Below are positions 6,888-14,431 of a DNA stretch of 23,402 nt, in pieces. The stretch's first letter is position 1, and each line of letters starts with the position of its first letter. Source of the stretch: SKIA01 sp047602905 (GTDB taxonomy: Archaea > Nanobdellota > Nanobdellia > Woesearchaeales > SKIA01); NCBI GenBank assembly GCA_047602905.1, contig JBLKOP010000012.1, positions 1-23,402 on the forward strand, given 5' to 3'. The position numbers and the translations under genes were made by a program. The notes below the pieces were generated by a model. It had not been told where the DNA came from, made no database searches, and was given only the letters and a program-made list of their open reading frames with translations.

Positions 6888-7441
6888 ACGGAAAACCTTA
6901 CATTGACTACAAAGCAAACATCATCGCAGTAGAGAAGCGACCAATAAAGATAGGAGAGAAAGAGATAGAGTTTGAACGAGCAGTAAGAAGCCCGGGAGTA
7001 CGAGCAATAATTGATGATAATAACAAAATACTTCTCTCAAAAGAATACCGTGAAGAGCTAGGAAAGTATGACTACCGGCTACCAGGAGGAAAAGTCTTTG
7101 ATAAACTAGAAGAATACCTCAAATACCGAGAAGAAGACCTTACTGAGCACGCAAAACAAGCAATTATTCGTGAATGTAAAGAAGAGCTAGCAATAACCAT
7201 TCACGAACCCACGCTCTTTACACAAACACAGAAAAAAACGAGCATCGAATACTGGGTATACTTCTTTGTCACAAAAAAGTATTCTGGAGAACCAACAGAA
7301 CAAAACACACACGAAGGAGAACATATCATTCCTGAATGGGTGCCGTATGAAGAAGTAAAGAAATGGTGTTTAGACGGAACGATTGGAGAAGAGTTCTCAG
7401 CACTCATGCTTCTTCGCTACTTAGAAGAAAAGAATAAATAA
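6863..7441 (+). CDS. Nudix hydrolase with an extended Nudix box
   Basis: A 192-residue Nudix-fold hydrolase, expected to cleave a nucleoside diphosphate linked to another moiety. The loop begins LPGGKVFDK (73-81) and ends RECKEELAI (103-111), which supplies the conserved REUxEE residues. Between these halves is an insertion of about 14 residues, rich in charged residues (LEEYLKYREEDLTEHAK), compared with the canonical Gx5Ex7REUxEExGU. The N-terminal region, with strands around 18-40, and the overall order resemble ADP-ribose pyrophosphatase-type members, but the substrate cannot be assigned. The gene overlaps the mrp-like gene by 25 bases and is probably co-transcribed. Its stop codon directly abuts the stop codon of the convergent ferredoxin gene (TAA followed by TTA). 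Confidence 0.88.
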   Translation: MDITIPKLNGKPYIDYKANIIAVEKRPIKIGEKEIEFERAVRSPGVRAIIDDNNKILLSKEYREELGKYDYRLPGGKVFDKLEEYLKYREEDLTEHAKQAIIRECKEELAITIHEPTLFTQTQKKTSIEYWVYFFVTKKYSGEPTEQNTHEGEHIIPEWVPYEEVKKWCLDGTIGEEFSALMLLRYLEEKNK

Positions 7442-7723
7442 TTACGGATTATCAAGAGTAACGTCGCCCTTAAGAGTGCACTGACAAGCAAGTCGGTGCT
7501 GTGGCTTTTCAGCACCAAACATCTCAAGAGTCATTTCTTCATCAGCATCTTTTTCAGAAAGGTTCTCAGAGCCTTGTTTTACTGAAACAATACACGTACC
7601 ACAAATACCATTCGTGCACCCAAAAGGAATGCTACTACCTGCTTCTCGACACACATCAACAAGCTTGTCACCCTCGCTAGCTTCGTAATCGATATCATCC
7701 ATTTCAAACGTTACTTTCGCCAT
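7442..7723 (-). CDS. Plant-type [2Fe-2S] ferredoxin
   Basis: A 93-residue electron carrier with a beta-grasp ferredoxin fold. The cluster ligands are Cys36, Cys41, Cys44 and Cys80, in the order FGCTNGICGTC and later LACQC, which fits the C-x4-C-x2-C...C pattern of plant/cyanobacterial-type ferredoxins. Redox partners are not encoded next to it. The start ATG at 7723 is preferred over the upstream in-frame ATG at 7747, because the family N-terminus AKVTFE begins here and a TATA box is centred about 28 nt upstream. The gene is convergent with the Nudix gene. Confidence 0.92.
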   Translation of the reverse strand: MAKVTFEMDDIDYEASEGDKLVDVCREAGSSIPFGCTNGICGTCIVSVKQGSENLSEKDADEEMTLEMFGAEKPQHRLACQCTLKGDVTLDNP

Positions 7724-7748
7724 ACAAACAAGAAAAATACAAACCAAG

Positions 7749-7754
7749 ATATAA
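7749..7754 (-). promoter_or_regulatory. TATA box of the ferredoxin gene
   Basis: TTATAT on the minus strand is centred about 28 nt upstream of ATG 7723, predicting a leaderless mRNA and excluding the alternative start at 7747. Confidence 0.6.
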
Positions 7755-7803
7755 GTGTTGTTATGAAGAAAGAACTAAAAAGAAACAAGAACCACTATAA
7801 CTT

Positions 7804-8535
7804 GTGAAACCTGCACTCAAAATAACAGACTTACACAAACAATACCCAGAAGTAGTTGCAGTAAACAACCTTAGCTTAGAAATAAAGAAAGGAGAGTTCT
7901 ACGGGCTACTCGGTCATAACGGAGCAGGAAAAACAAGCACGATACACTGCGTAACAGGACTAGCAACAATAACGAAAGGAACAATAGAGGTGTTTGGCTA
8001 CGACGTAGAAAAAGAATACCAACAAGCAAGAAAACTTGTGGGACTCAGTCAACAAGACATTCACATGGACCCGTACTTTAGCATTGAAGAAACACTCATC
8101 TACCAAGCAGGCTACTTCGGTATTCCCCGAACAGAAGCAAAGAAGCGATGTGAGAAACTCCTTAAACAATTTGGTGTGTGGAGTAAGCGAGAAGAAAGCT
8201 ACAGAAAACTCAGTGGAGGAATGAAACGAAAAGTAGAGATAGCAAAAGCACTCATGCACCAACCACAACTACTCATCCTAGACGAACCAACAGCAGGACT
8301 AGACGTACAGACAAGAAACGAACTCTACACATACCTAGAAGAACTTAACAAACAAGGAACAACCATCATCCTCACAACACACTACATAGAAGAAGCAGAA
8401 AAGCTCTGCAACAGAATAGGAGTGATGAAACAAGGAGAGCTTATTTTAGAGGAAGAAACAAAGAAACTCAAGAAACAATACAAAAACAACAAACTAGAAG
8501 ATATTTATCTAGAAATAACAGGTGAAAGCACATGA
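7804..8535 (+). CDS. ABC transporter ATP-binding protein
   Basis: A 243-residue ATPase subunit of an ABC-2 type exporter. It contains Walker A GHNGAGKTS (37-45), Q-loop SQQD (82-85), signature LSGGMKRK (136-143) and Walker B LLILDEPTAGLD (156-167), with the H-loop in TTHYIEEAE. It powers transport by the permease encoded next, whose ATG overlaps this gene's stop codon (ATGA), so the two form one complex. The start is a GTG at 7804 without an obvious Shine-Dalgarno sequence. No clear TATA box at -27 is seen, although ACTATAAC at about 7794-7801 is close by. The cargo cannot be predicted; DrrA-like drug or lipid exporters share this architecture. Confidence 0.95.
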   Translation: MKPALKITDLHKQYPEVVAVNNLSLEIKKGEFYGLLGHNGAGKTSTIHCVTGLATITKGTIEVFGYDVEKEYQQARKLVGLSQQDIHMDPYFSIEETLIYQAGYFGIPRTEAKKRCEKLLKQFGVWSKREESYRKLSGGMKRKVEIAKALMHQPQLLILDEPTAGLDVQTRNELYTYLEELNKQGTTIILTTHYIEEAEKLCNRIGVMKQGELILEEETKKLKKQYKNNKLEDIYLEITGEST

Positions 8536-9287
8536 GAGGGTTCTTCTCCCTTCTACGACGAGAAACAATACGGTTCTTTCACGTACCAAACAACACCATA
8601 CTGCCAGTGCTTGTATCAACAATACTATACTTCGTTATTTTTGGAGTAGCGCTAGGAGAACGAATAGGAGCAGGAGACCAAGAAGCATACCTTGCGTTTC
8701 TCATACCAGGACTCATCATGATGAACCTCATAAACGGAAGCTTTAGCAACCCAAGTGGAAGCTTGTATGTAAGCAGATTACTTGGCTACATCAACGACGT
8801 GCTCCTCTCAAGTCTAAGTCATAAACAAATAGTTGCTGCGTATATTCTTTCAGGAGTAATCAGAGGCTTTGTGCTCGCACTAGCAACGTGGGCAGTAGGA
8901 TTGATTTTTGTGTTTGTAGGCGTGCACAACCTCGCAGTACTCTTAATATATAGTTTCTTAACAGCAATCGTCTTTGCGTGCCTAGGAATAATAACAGGCT
9001 TAGTAGCGGAAAGAAACGACACCCTAAACATCCCAAGAAACTTCGTCATCACACCACTCGTGTTCTTAGGAGGAGTGTTTTACAGCATAGAAATAATACC
9101 TGAAACACTACAGTTCGTAACGATATACAACCCCATCTTTTACATGGTAAATGGTCTACGCTACAGCATGACAGGAGTAAGTGAAGCAAGCATATTATTT
9201 GGGATACTCTTACTAACAACTCTTGCAGTAGTTCTTGTAGGAGTAGTTACGTACCTGTTTAGGATTGGCTGGAAGCTACGAAGCTAA
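8532..9287 (+). CDS. ABC-2 type transporter permease
   Basis: A 251-residue membrane protein with about six transmembrane segments, near residues 22-41, 52-70, 103-126, 134-157, 172-190 and 220-245. The conserved region FVITPLVFLGGVFYSIEIIPE followed by IYNPIFYMVNGLRY is diagnostic of the ABC-2 membrane family. It forms the export channel for the ATPase encoded directly upstream. Translation is coupled: ATG 8532 overlaps the TGA of the ATPase gene, with AGGTGA a few bases upstream as Shine-Dalgarno. Its stop overlaps by four bases (CTAA) the stop of the convergent deoxyhypusine synthase gene. The substrate is unknown. Confidence 0.94.
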   Translation: MRGFFSLLRRETIRFFHVPNNTILPVLVSTILYFVIFGVALGERIGAGDQEAYLAFLIPGLIMMNLINGSFSNPSGSLYVSRLLGYINDVLLSSLSHKQIVAAYILSGVIRGFVLALATWAVGLIFVFVGVHNLAVLLIYSFLTAIVFACLGIITGLVAERNDTLNIPRNFVITPLVFLGGVFYSIEIIPETLQFVTIYNPIFYMVNGLRYSMTGVSEASILFGILLLTTLAVVLVGVVTYLFRIGWKLRS

Positions 9288-10267
9288 CGAGAACGCTCCC
9301 AGCTCATCCAAGCAGCTGCTAGAAGAGGAAAAGCAATTGTTGCTTCGCAATGAACCTTTACGCGCATACTTTTTTCTTGTAGTTTACTCCAAGTAATTGC
9401 TTCCTCCAGATGCCCTCCTGAGTCACTGCCATCAAACTCCTGGGCAGTATTAATGTTCACTAAGTAATCTAGTCCGTCGCGTAAGATATTTGCGTTAAGA
9501 ATAAAGTGCTTACTTACTCCTCCTCCAAGAATAATAGCGCCAGTTTTTTCAGCATTATTTGCTAAGTCAAAAAGGATTTTGTTCTCCCAAGCAATGTCTA
9601 AAGTAATGTTTTTGTTTTGGTGCGTGCGAAAATACAGTATGTCCCCGAACGCTCCGTCATGAACAGCAGGGCACAAGACAGGAATGTCATTTCTTGCAGC
9701 CCACGTCAAGATACTCTCGTCATGATCAAGGCGTTCACCAACTAGTTTTAGGAGTTGTGAAACACCAATTTTTTCTTGCTCAGAAAAGACTTCCTCAAAG
9801 GTTTTTGAGAGGAATTTGTCAAGGTCTGTGTATCTGTCTGTAGGAACCCAGATGTTACCGATACGATGAATGGCTTCTTCTCGCAATACTTTTCCTGGAA
9901 CGCGAAAACTTCCTAGCTTAAACGGCCCAAAGCACTTAATGATGTCTTCTTCAATTCCTCCAGCAGATGTTACGAGAGCATCTACGTATTTGTGCTCTAC
10001 TAAGTACCTGATGAGTTCTCGCAGGCCACTGCTTATCATGTTGCTTGTGCAGCCAAAAAAGATTGTTGCGTTTTCTCGGCGCATAGCTTTTATTGTTTCC
10101 AGGGCTTCTGAGAGCTTACTTGCTTGAAAACCAAGTGAAGACATGCTCTTGAGTAACTGCTCTGCTGAGAGGTCTTCATCTAAGCTAAAGCCTGTAATTG
10201 TTGGGTGGTTTGCTAAGTCGTTTCTTGCTTGCGGACGGTTTCTGTACTGCTCTACAGGGTCTTTCAT
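9284..10267 (-). CDS. dys: Deoxyhypusine synthase
   Basis: A 327-residue NAD-dependent enzyme that transfers the aminobutyl group of spermidine to a lysine of translation factor aIF5A, the first step of hypusine formation. The catalytic lysine is Lys253 in LGGGVSKHFILNAN, and the following INTAQEFDGSDSGG matches the substrate/NAD site of the family; TSAGGIEEDIIKCF near 100-113 is also conserved. This pathway marks Archaea and Eukarya. The aIF5A gene is not in the window. The ATG at 10267 lies about 27 nt from the centre of a TTATAA box. The coding strand is A/C-rich in third positions, opposite in strand sense to the minus-strand genes before 9.3 kb. Confidence 0.96.
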   Translation of the reverse strand: MKDPVEQYRNRPQARNDLANHPTITGFSLDEDLSAEQLLKSMSSLGFQASKLSEALETIKAMRRENATIFFGCTSNMISSGLRELIRYLVEHKYVDALVTSAGGIEEDIIKCFGPFKLGSFRVPGKVLREEAIHRIGNIWVPTDRYTDLDKFLSKTFEEVFSEQEKIGVSQLLKLVGERLDHDESILTWAARNDIPVLCPAVHDGAFGDILYFRTHQNKNITLDIAWENKILFDLANNAEKTGAIILGGGVSKHFILNANILRDGLDYLVNINTAQEFDGSDSGGHLEEAITWSKLQEKSMRVKVHCEATIAFPLLAAAWMSWERSR

Positions 10268-10291
10268 AGCAAGAAGAGAACTGTTCTGTAG

Positions 10292-10297
10292 TTATAA
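10292..10297 (-). promoter_or_regulatory. TATA box of the deoxyhypusine synthase gene
   Basis: TTATAA, read the same on both strands, is centred about 27 nt upstream of ATG 10267, implying a leaderless mRNA. Confidence 0.6.
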
Positions 10298-10301
10298 CTC
10301 T

Positions 10302-10853
10302 TTATCTTCGAGAAACGCTTGTTATAATTACGTCCTCTACAGGCCAATCAGGCATCGGTGAAGAACCAGTTTGCACCTGAGCAATCTCATCTACAACATC
10401 CATTCCTTCAATAACTCGACCAAACACTGCGTATCCAGGGTTGTTTGGAGCGTAGTTAAGAAAGTCGTTGTCAGCGTGGTTAATAAAGAACTGCGCTGTA
10501 GCGCTATCAGGAACACTTGTGCGAGCCATAGCAATCGTTCCTCGATCGTTACTCAGACCGGTTTGGCTTTCTAAAGCAATAGGAGGATTAGTTTGTTTTT
10601 GCATACCATCAGGAGTAAATCCTCCTCCTTGAATCATGAAATCAACGATTACGCGATGAAAAATGGTGTTTTCATAAAAGCCTGCGTCTACGTACTCAAG
10701 AAAGTTCTGCACAGTAACAGGAGCGTTTTCTTGGTCTAACTCAACAATGATCTCACCATGATTTGTTTGTATAACTACAACGGGGTTTTCTGCCATGACA
10801 CTACATCCAGCAAAAACTACTACGAAAACAAGTAAGAGTAAAGATTTTTGCAT
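10302..10853 (-). CDS. Cyclophilin-type peptidyl-prolyl isomerase, predicted lipoprotein
   Basis: A 183-residue cyclophilin preceded by an export signal. Residues 1-16 are a short basic start and hydrophobic core (MQKSLLLLVFVVVFAG), with a lipobox-like FAGC placing Cys17 at the predicted lipidation site. The isomerase domain follows, with FHRVI (65-69), MIQGGGF (73-79), AMAR (108-111) and QFFINH (121-126), matching catalytic Arg, Gln and Phe positions of cyclophilins. It should assist folding of proteins outside the membrane. ATG 10853 is chosen over the in-frame ATG at 10889 because the signal peptide starts there and a TATA box is centred about 26 nt upstream. Confidence 0.93.
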   Translation of the reverse strand: MQKSLLLLVFVVVFAGCSVMAENPVVVIQTNHGEIIVELDQENAPVTVQNFLEYVDAGFYENTIFHRVIVDFMIQGGGFTPDGMQKQTNPPIALESQTGLSNDRGTIAMARTSVPDSATAQFFINHADNDFLNYAPNNPGYAVFGRVIEGMDVVDEIAQVQTGSSPMPDWPVEDVIITSVSRR

Positions 10854-10875
10854 GAGTGTAAGAAGCAAGTAGTTG

Positions 10876-10882
10876 TTTATAT
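10876..10882 (-). promoter_or_regulatory. TATA box of the cyclophilin gene
   Basis: ATATAAA on the minus strand is centred 26 nt upstream of ATG 10853. It lies beyond the more distal in-frame ATG's codon region, which argues against a start at 10889. Confidence 0.6.
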
Positions 10883-10914
10883 CCTTCACGGTTTTTTGTT
10901 CGTGCGTAATAACG

Positions 10915-11253
10915 TTATGCAGTTACTTCTAACCAGCTCATCATCCCTGCTTCCATGTGCTCAGGAAGAGAAACACTTAGTAAAGGAATAAGGTATGTTT
11001 TGTTTTTTGTAAGACGAGTCTTCTTTGTTAAGTCATACTCCTCAATAATAAAACCCTCTTGACGAACAATACTTTGTATGGTCTCTTTAAACGGCAAAAA
11101 ACCATTCTCGACTAAATAAGCAGTTTTTCCTATAGGCAGATCAATGCTTGCTGGCTGGATGTGCTCCTCTAAAGAAACATTATCTACATGAATAATTGCT
11201 CCTGCAAGTTCTTTGAGTTGGTAATCAACAATGTTTTTTGGAATCAAAGCCAT
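10915..11253 (-). CDS. Truncated Dcd-like (dCTP deaminase/dUTPase-fold) N-terminal domain protein
   Basis: A 112-residue protein resembling only the N-terminal part of the long, two-repeat 2'-deoxycytidine-5'-triphosphate deaminase family (about 360 residues in bacteria). Matching segments are LEEHIQPASIDLPIG, TAYLVENGFLPF, EEYDLTKKTRLTKN and TYLIPLL...LPEHMEA. The sequence ends with GMMSWLEVTA just where full-length proteins continue into the NPKSSTGR segment. No frame of the roughly 60 bases before the next gene restores that segment. It is either a decayed remnant or a shortened domain with a new role; catalytic competence is doubtful. ATG 11253 was chosen because the family N-terminus (IPKNIV) follows it; an earlier in-frame ATG is at 11280. 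No clear TATA box is seen. Confidence 0.65.
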   Translation of the reverse strand: MALIPKNIVDYQLKELAGAIIHVDNVSLEEHIQPASIDLPIGKTAYLVENGFLPFKETIQSIVRQEGFIIEEYDLTKKTRLTKNKTYLIPLLSVSLPEHMEAGMMSWLEVTA

Positions 11254-11298
11254 ACAAGAATACAAACCCCTTGAGTTCAAAAACGTTTTGCTAACGCA

Positions 11299-11304
11299 TA
11301 TAAA
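11299..11304 (+). promoter_or_regulatory. TATA box of the alpha/beta hydrolase gene
   Basis: TATAAA is centred about 27 nt upstream of ATG 11328, implying a leaderless mRNA. Confidence 0.65.
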
Positions 11305-11327
11305 GAAACCACACTACAACAAACACT

Positions 11328-12068
11328 ATGTCTAGACGAGTCTCATTTACCAACAAACAAGGACTTACACTACAAGGAGTACTTCATCCTAGCCCTTCAC
11401 AAACAATACTTGTCATGGCACACGGATTTACCGGTGATAAGGACGAGTGGGGGTTTTTTACTCGCATAGCAGAGAATGTGCACGTAGCAGGCTTTGCAGT
11501 TCTTCGCTTTGACTTCTCAGGATGCGGGGAGAGTGATGACTGCTCACTTACTATACAACAACACATCAGTGATCTTAGTAGTGCCATAGCGTTTGCTAAA
11601 CAGGAAGGGTACAGCAACGTGTTCTTGTACGGGCATAGCCTTGGAGGGTACGTCTCGTTACTGCATCACGCAGACGCCGCTAGTGTCATAGCGACTGCTC
11701 CTGTCACAAACAAGCCTCGCTACGCGTGGAGTAAGCGCTACAACCAAGAACAACTACGCGAGCTTGCAGAACATGGGCGCATCACAAAAAACCGTGATAA
11801 GGGAGTTCGTAAACAAATCATTATTGACGAGCAGATGCTGCGAGAACGAGAAGAGATAACACCTGCTTTTCTTGCTGATATTACGTGCCCAGTACTTATT
11901 ATTCACGGAAAACAAGACCAAGCAGTTCCTCTTGAGGACTCTTTAGAAGCGATTATGTACCTGAGTAAGGACTCGCACTTAGAGATTATTCCTGGAGCAA
12001 ACCACGGCTTTGATAGGTGTTGGGATGCGGTTGTTGAACAAATACTTTCTTGGTTGCGTACACACTAG
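11328..12068 (+). CDS. Alpha/beta hydrolase (esterase/acyl-hydrolase type)
   Basis: A 246-residue alpha/beta hydrolase. The nucleophile elbow GHSLGG contains Ser104, the acid is probably Asp197 in IIHGKQDQAVP, and the base is His226 in GANHGF, forming a complete catalytic triad. The oxyanion region is AHGFTGDKDE (31-40), followed by LRFDFSGCGESD, matching the cytoplasmic serine hydrolases related to bacterial YtmA/cinnamoyl-esterase-like enzymes. No signal peptide is seen. Substrate is unknown. Translation is probably leaderless from ATG 11328. Its stop shares CTAG with the stop of the convergent PCNA gene. The 5' end is A/C-rich but the rest uses more T- and G-ending codons than plus-strand genes before 9.3 kb. 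Confidence 0.92.
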   Translation: MSRRVSFTNKQGLTLQGVLHPSPSQTILVMAHGFTGDKDEWGFFTRIAENVHVAGFAVLRFDFSGCGESDDCSLTIQQHISDLSSAIAFAKQEGYSNVFLYGHSLGGYVSLLHHADAASVIATAPVTNKPRYAWSKRYNQEQLRELAEHGRITKNRDKGVRKQIIIDEQMLREREEITPAFLADITCPVLIIHGKQDQAVPLEDSLEAIMYLSKDSHLEIIPGANHGFDRCWDAVVEQILSWLRTH

Positions 12069-12832
12069 TCGTTCTCGACTCTTGGAGCAAGAATAAACGT
12101 GATAGCTACTTTGTTAAGTTGCTTGTACTCAACTTTAAGTGGGTGGTCTGTGCGAAAGTTCAGCGTTACTTTATCAGCAAGCTTACTTCCTTGAACCATC
12201 TTTTTTAAGTACTCAATACTAAAGCGAGCTTTTATTGGTGTTTCTACTGCGTCGCCATCAATTGTTTCTTTAACAACAATTTTTGTGTCCTCATCTTGAG
12301 GAATATCAATGTTTACTTTGCTCAAATCCCCTTCTGCGCGTATAGTAAAGAGTTTCTCTTCTGCAATAAGCGCTACGCTTTCAGCAACGATATCTGCGTC
12401 GTCAATAGCGTCACTAAGCTGACTTGAAGTAGTAGTAACTGTTGCTGTGTACTCAATATCTGGAAGGCTTCGTTTCTCGCTTTCAAAATCGATGAGTGGG
12501 AGGTGAAAGGTTCGTGTACTTGCTCCTTTAATCGTTACTGCAAGCTTTGCATCAGCAGTCTCAAGAGTTACTGCGTCAGTACTTCCTGCTCTGCGAAGAA
12601 CTTGCTTAAGGTTTACTAAGTTAATAGCAATGTGCTCGCCCTCTTTATCTACGTTGTACTCACTAAACGCGCTTGCAAGGAGTTTAAAGTCCACCATAGC
12701 AACAGTTGCTGGGTCTAGTGCGGTAAGTTGCAGTGCTTCTGGAGTTGCGCGAAACTGCGCCTCTGTTACGAGTTCTGAGATGATTCCTATAGAGTCTTTA
12801 AGAAGACTGGATTCTGCGAGTGTAAGCTTCAT
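12065..12832 (-). CDS. pcn: DNA polymerase sliding clamp (PCNA)
   Basis: A 255-residue sliding clamp that encircles DNA and tethers replication and repair enzymes through PIP motifs. It starts MKLTLAESSLLKDSIGIISEL, has the QFRATPEALQLTALDPATVAMVDF core of the N-terminal domain, a central VNLKQVLRRAG, and ends in RTDHPLKVEY...ITFILAPRVEND, the family's C-terminal strand pattern. Length fits archaeal PCNA (about 245-260). ATG 12832 is preferred over an in-frame ATG at 12886 because of homology and a TATA-like box at 12855-12861. No other replisome gene is adjacent. Confidence 0.95.
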   Translation of the reverse strand: MKLTLAESSLLKDSIGIISELVTEAQFRATPEALQLTALDPATVAMVDFKLLASAFSEYNVDKEGEHIAINLVNLKQVLRRAGSTDAVTLETADAKLAVTIKGASTRTFHLPLIDFESEKRSLPDIEYTATVTTTSSQLSDAIDDADIVAESVALIAEEKLFTIRAEGDLSKVNIDIPQDEDTKIVVKETIDGDAVETPIKARFSIEYLKKMVQGSKLADKVTLNFRTDHPLKVEYKQLNKVAITFILAPRVEND

Positions 12833-12854
12833 ACAATAGTGGATATTCGCGAGA

Positions 12855-12861
12855 TATTTAA
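12855..12861 (-). promoter_or_regulatory. TATA-like box of the PCNA gene
   Basis: TTAAATA on the minus strand is centred about 26 nt upstream of ATG 12832, consistent with a leaderless transcript. Confidence 0.6.
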
Positions 12862-12948
12862 GTATTTGCGTGAAGAGACACTTCAAGAGCAGTGAGGTAA
12901 GGGCAGTTTAAGTAATAAAATAACATGGTGCCTAACTTAAAGAAAGGA

Positions 12949-12956
12949 CTTTAAAC
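12949..12956 (+). promoter_or_regulatory. TATA-like box of the dikinase-like gene
   Basis: CTTTAAAC is centred about 24-25 nt upstream of ATG 12977. An out-of-frame ATG at 12961 lies between the box and the start. Confidence 0.5.
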
Positions 12957-12976
12957 AAATATGTATTCACTCATAC

Positions 12977-14431
12977 ATGGATACGCCACTTGTCTGGGCA
13001 GGAGAAGACCCTGATACACACCCTACAACTGAAATTGGAGGAAAAGGAAGAAACCTCCTCTGGCTGTATCAAAAACAAAACAAAGACTTTACAGTCCCGA
13101 AATTTGTGATTGTGCCAACATCAAGATACCGAAAATACGTCAAAGAAAAAGGTATTGAAGACCTCGTTAACAACATCACCTTGCAAGAAGTACAAGATAT
13201 GTACAACGAAGAAGGAGATTATATGCCAATTTTTCCTCCTGTACAAATATCTTCATTATTCGTGGACTTTCTGCAAAGCAACCCTGACGTTCGCGAAGCG
13301 ATTAGAACAATTACTGGAAGAAACAACTGGAAAGAAGCACGAGACACGTTTACTGCTGCGTTTCCAGAGTTTGACAACCAATACAATAACACGAGAAGCT
13401 TTGAAGAATACCAAGAGCTACTAAGTACATACACAAAAAAACATTCTGAGTTTAGCTCACTTCATAAACAACTCAAAAACGCTGAAAAAAACATACGCAA
13501 CTATATTATTCGCTCAAACTCCCCTCTTGAAGATACTATAAACGGGTACGAAGGAGTGTTCAAGAGCAGTAGTAAGCAAGACTGGAATAGAGATGCTGAC
13601 CATTGGACTAGTAAAGTGTTAACAAGCCAATTCCGCTCATACGCGTTGTTTTGGATGAATGAATTTGAAGACACCAACACAGAGATGTCAATAATCATCC
13701 AACAATACGCAGAGAAGACAGAAGACAATGTATCATATGAGCATAAGTATATTGGGTTTCTTAACCTTGACAAAGACAGAGTCATACATCTTGGAAAACC
13801 AGAACACAAACATATAGGACAACGAATAAATCTTGACAAAGGAGGAGTTCTTCCAAAAGACACACCTCTTGCTTCATTAAAAAAACTCTTAGATGCAGGA
13901 GACTATCTGCGAGAAAGCTTTCAAACAAAAAACATCAGTCTCGAATTCGTACTTGGAGAAAACAAACCATACATCGTACAAATACGAAACCTACCTGAAC
14001 AAACATATCACGCAAAAAAACTACCTGCAAATACGCGACTACTTACAGACAAGATTACTGGAGATCAAGTCGGAACCTGGAGAGGAACAGCAGTCAACCT
14101 CACAAACACAAAAATCAATAAAGAAGACCTCAAAGCAATAGATGAGACCTACAAACAAGCAATTTATTTGATAACCGTCTCTGACTTTATAAAACTCGGC
14201 TCAGAAGGAGAAGAGTTCACTCGACTAACTCCAAACAAAACAGGAGTAATTCTTTGCGGAGAAGACTGGAAATACAACCACATAGATATGTTGTACCAGC
14301 GAGGAATGAAACTTTTTGCAAGCACGCGAAGAAAAGAAAACGAGCAAGAGCTACTCAAAACACAAACCGGAGAGTCCTTATACGTACGAAAAGAACGTAC
14401 AGGCCAAGGAGAAGTGTATTTACTTAACTAA
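12977..14431 (+). CDS. Divergent PEP synthase/pyruvate phosphate dikinase-like protein
   Basis: This 484-residue protein keeps scattered landmarks of PEP synthase/PPDK enzymes. EIGGKGRNLLWL (19-30) followed by VPKFVIVP (40-47) matches the start of the ATP-grasp nucleotide-binding domain; YIIRSNSPLED (176-186) corresponds to the VRSSAxxED strand; SLEFVLGENKPYIVQIR (321-337) corresponds to the E...Q-x-R end of that domain. Near the C-terminus, GVILCGEDWKYNHIDMLYQRG (423-443) resembles the phosphohistidine swivel loop, making His435 a candidate phosphohistidine. About 100 residues (70-170) are replaced by a charged helical insert, and the C-terminal PEP/pyruvate TIM barrel is absent. It may transfer phosphate from ATP to a histidine for an unknown acceptor. 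Its last 12 bases overlap the convergent RNase J gene. Confidence 0.72.
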   Translation: MDTPLVWAGEDPDTHPTTEIGGKGRNLLWLYQKQNKDFTVPKFVIVPTSRYRKYVKEKGIEDLVNNITLQEVQDMYNEEGDYMPIFPPVQISSLFVDFLQSNPDVREAIRTITGRNNWKEARDTFTAAFPEFDNQYNNTRSFEEYQELLSTYTKKHSEFSSLHKQLKNAEKNIRNYIIRSNSPLEDTINGYEGVFKSSSKQDWNRDADHWTSKVLTSQFRSYALFWMNEFEDTNTEMSIIIQQYAEKTEDNVSYEHKYIGFLNLDKDRVIHLGKPEHKHIGQRINLDKGGVLPKDTPLASLKKLLDAGDYLRESFQTKNISLEFVLGENKPYIVQIRNLPEQTYHAKKLPANTRLLTDKITGDQVGTWRGTAVNLTNTKINKEDLKAIDETYKQAIYLITVSDFIKLGSEGEEFTRLTPNKTGVILCGEDWKYNHIDMLYQRGMKLFASTRRKENEQELLKTQTGESLYVRKERTGQGEVYLLN

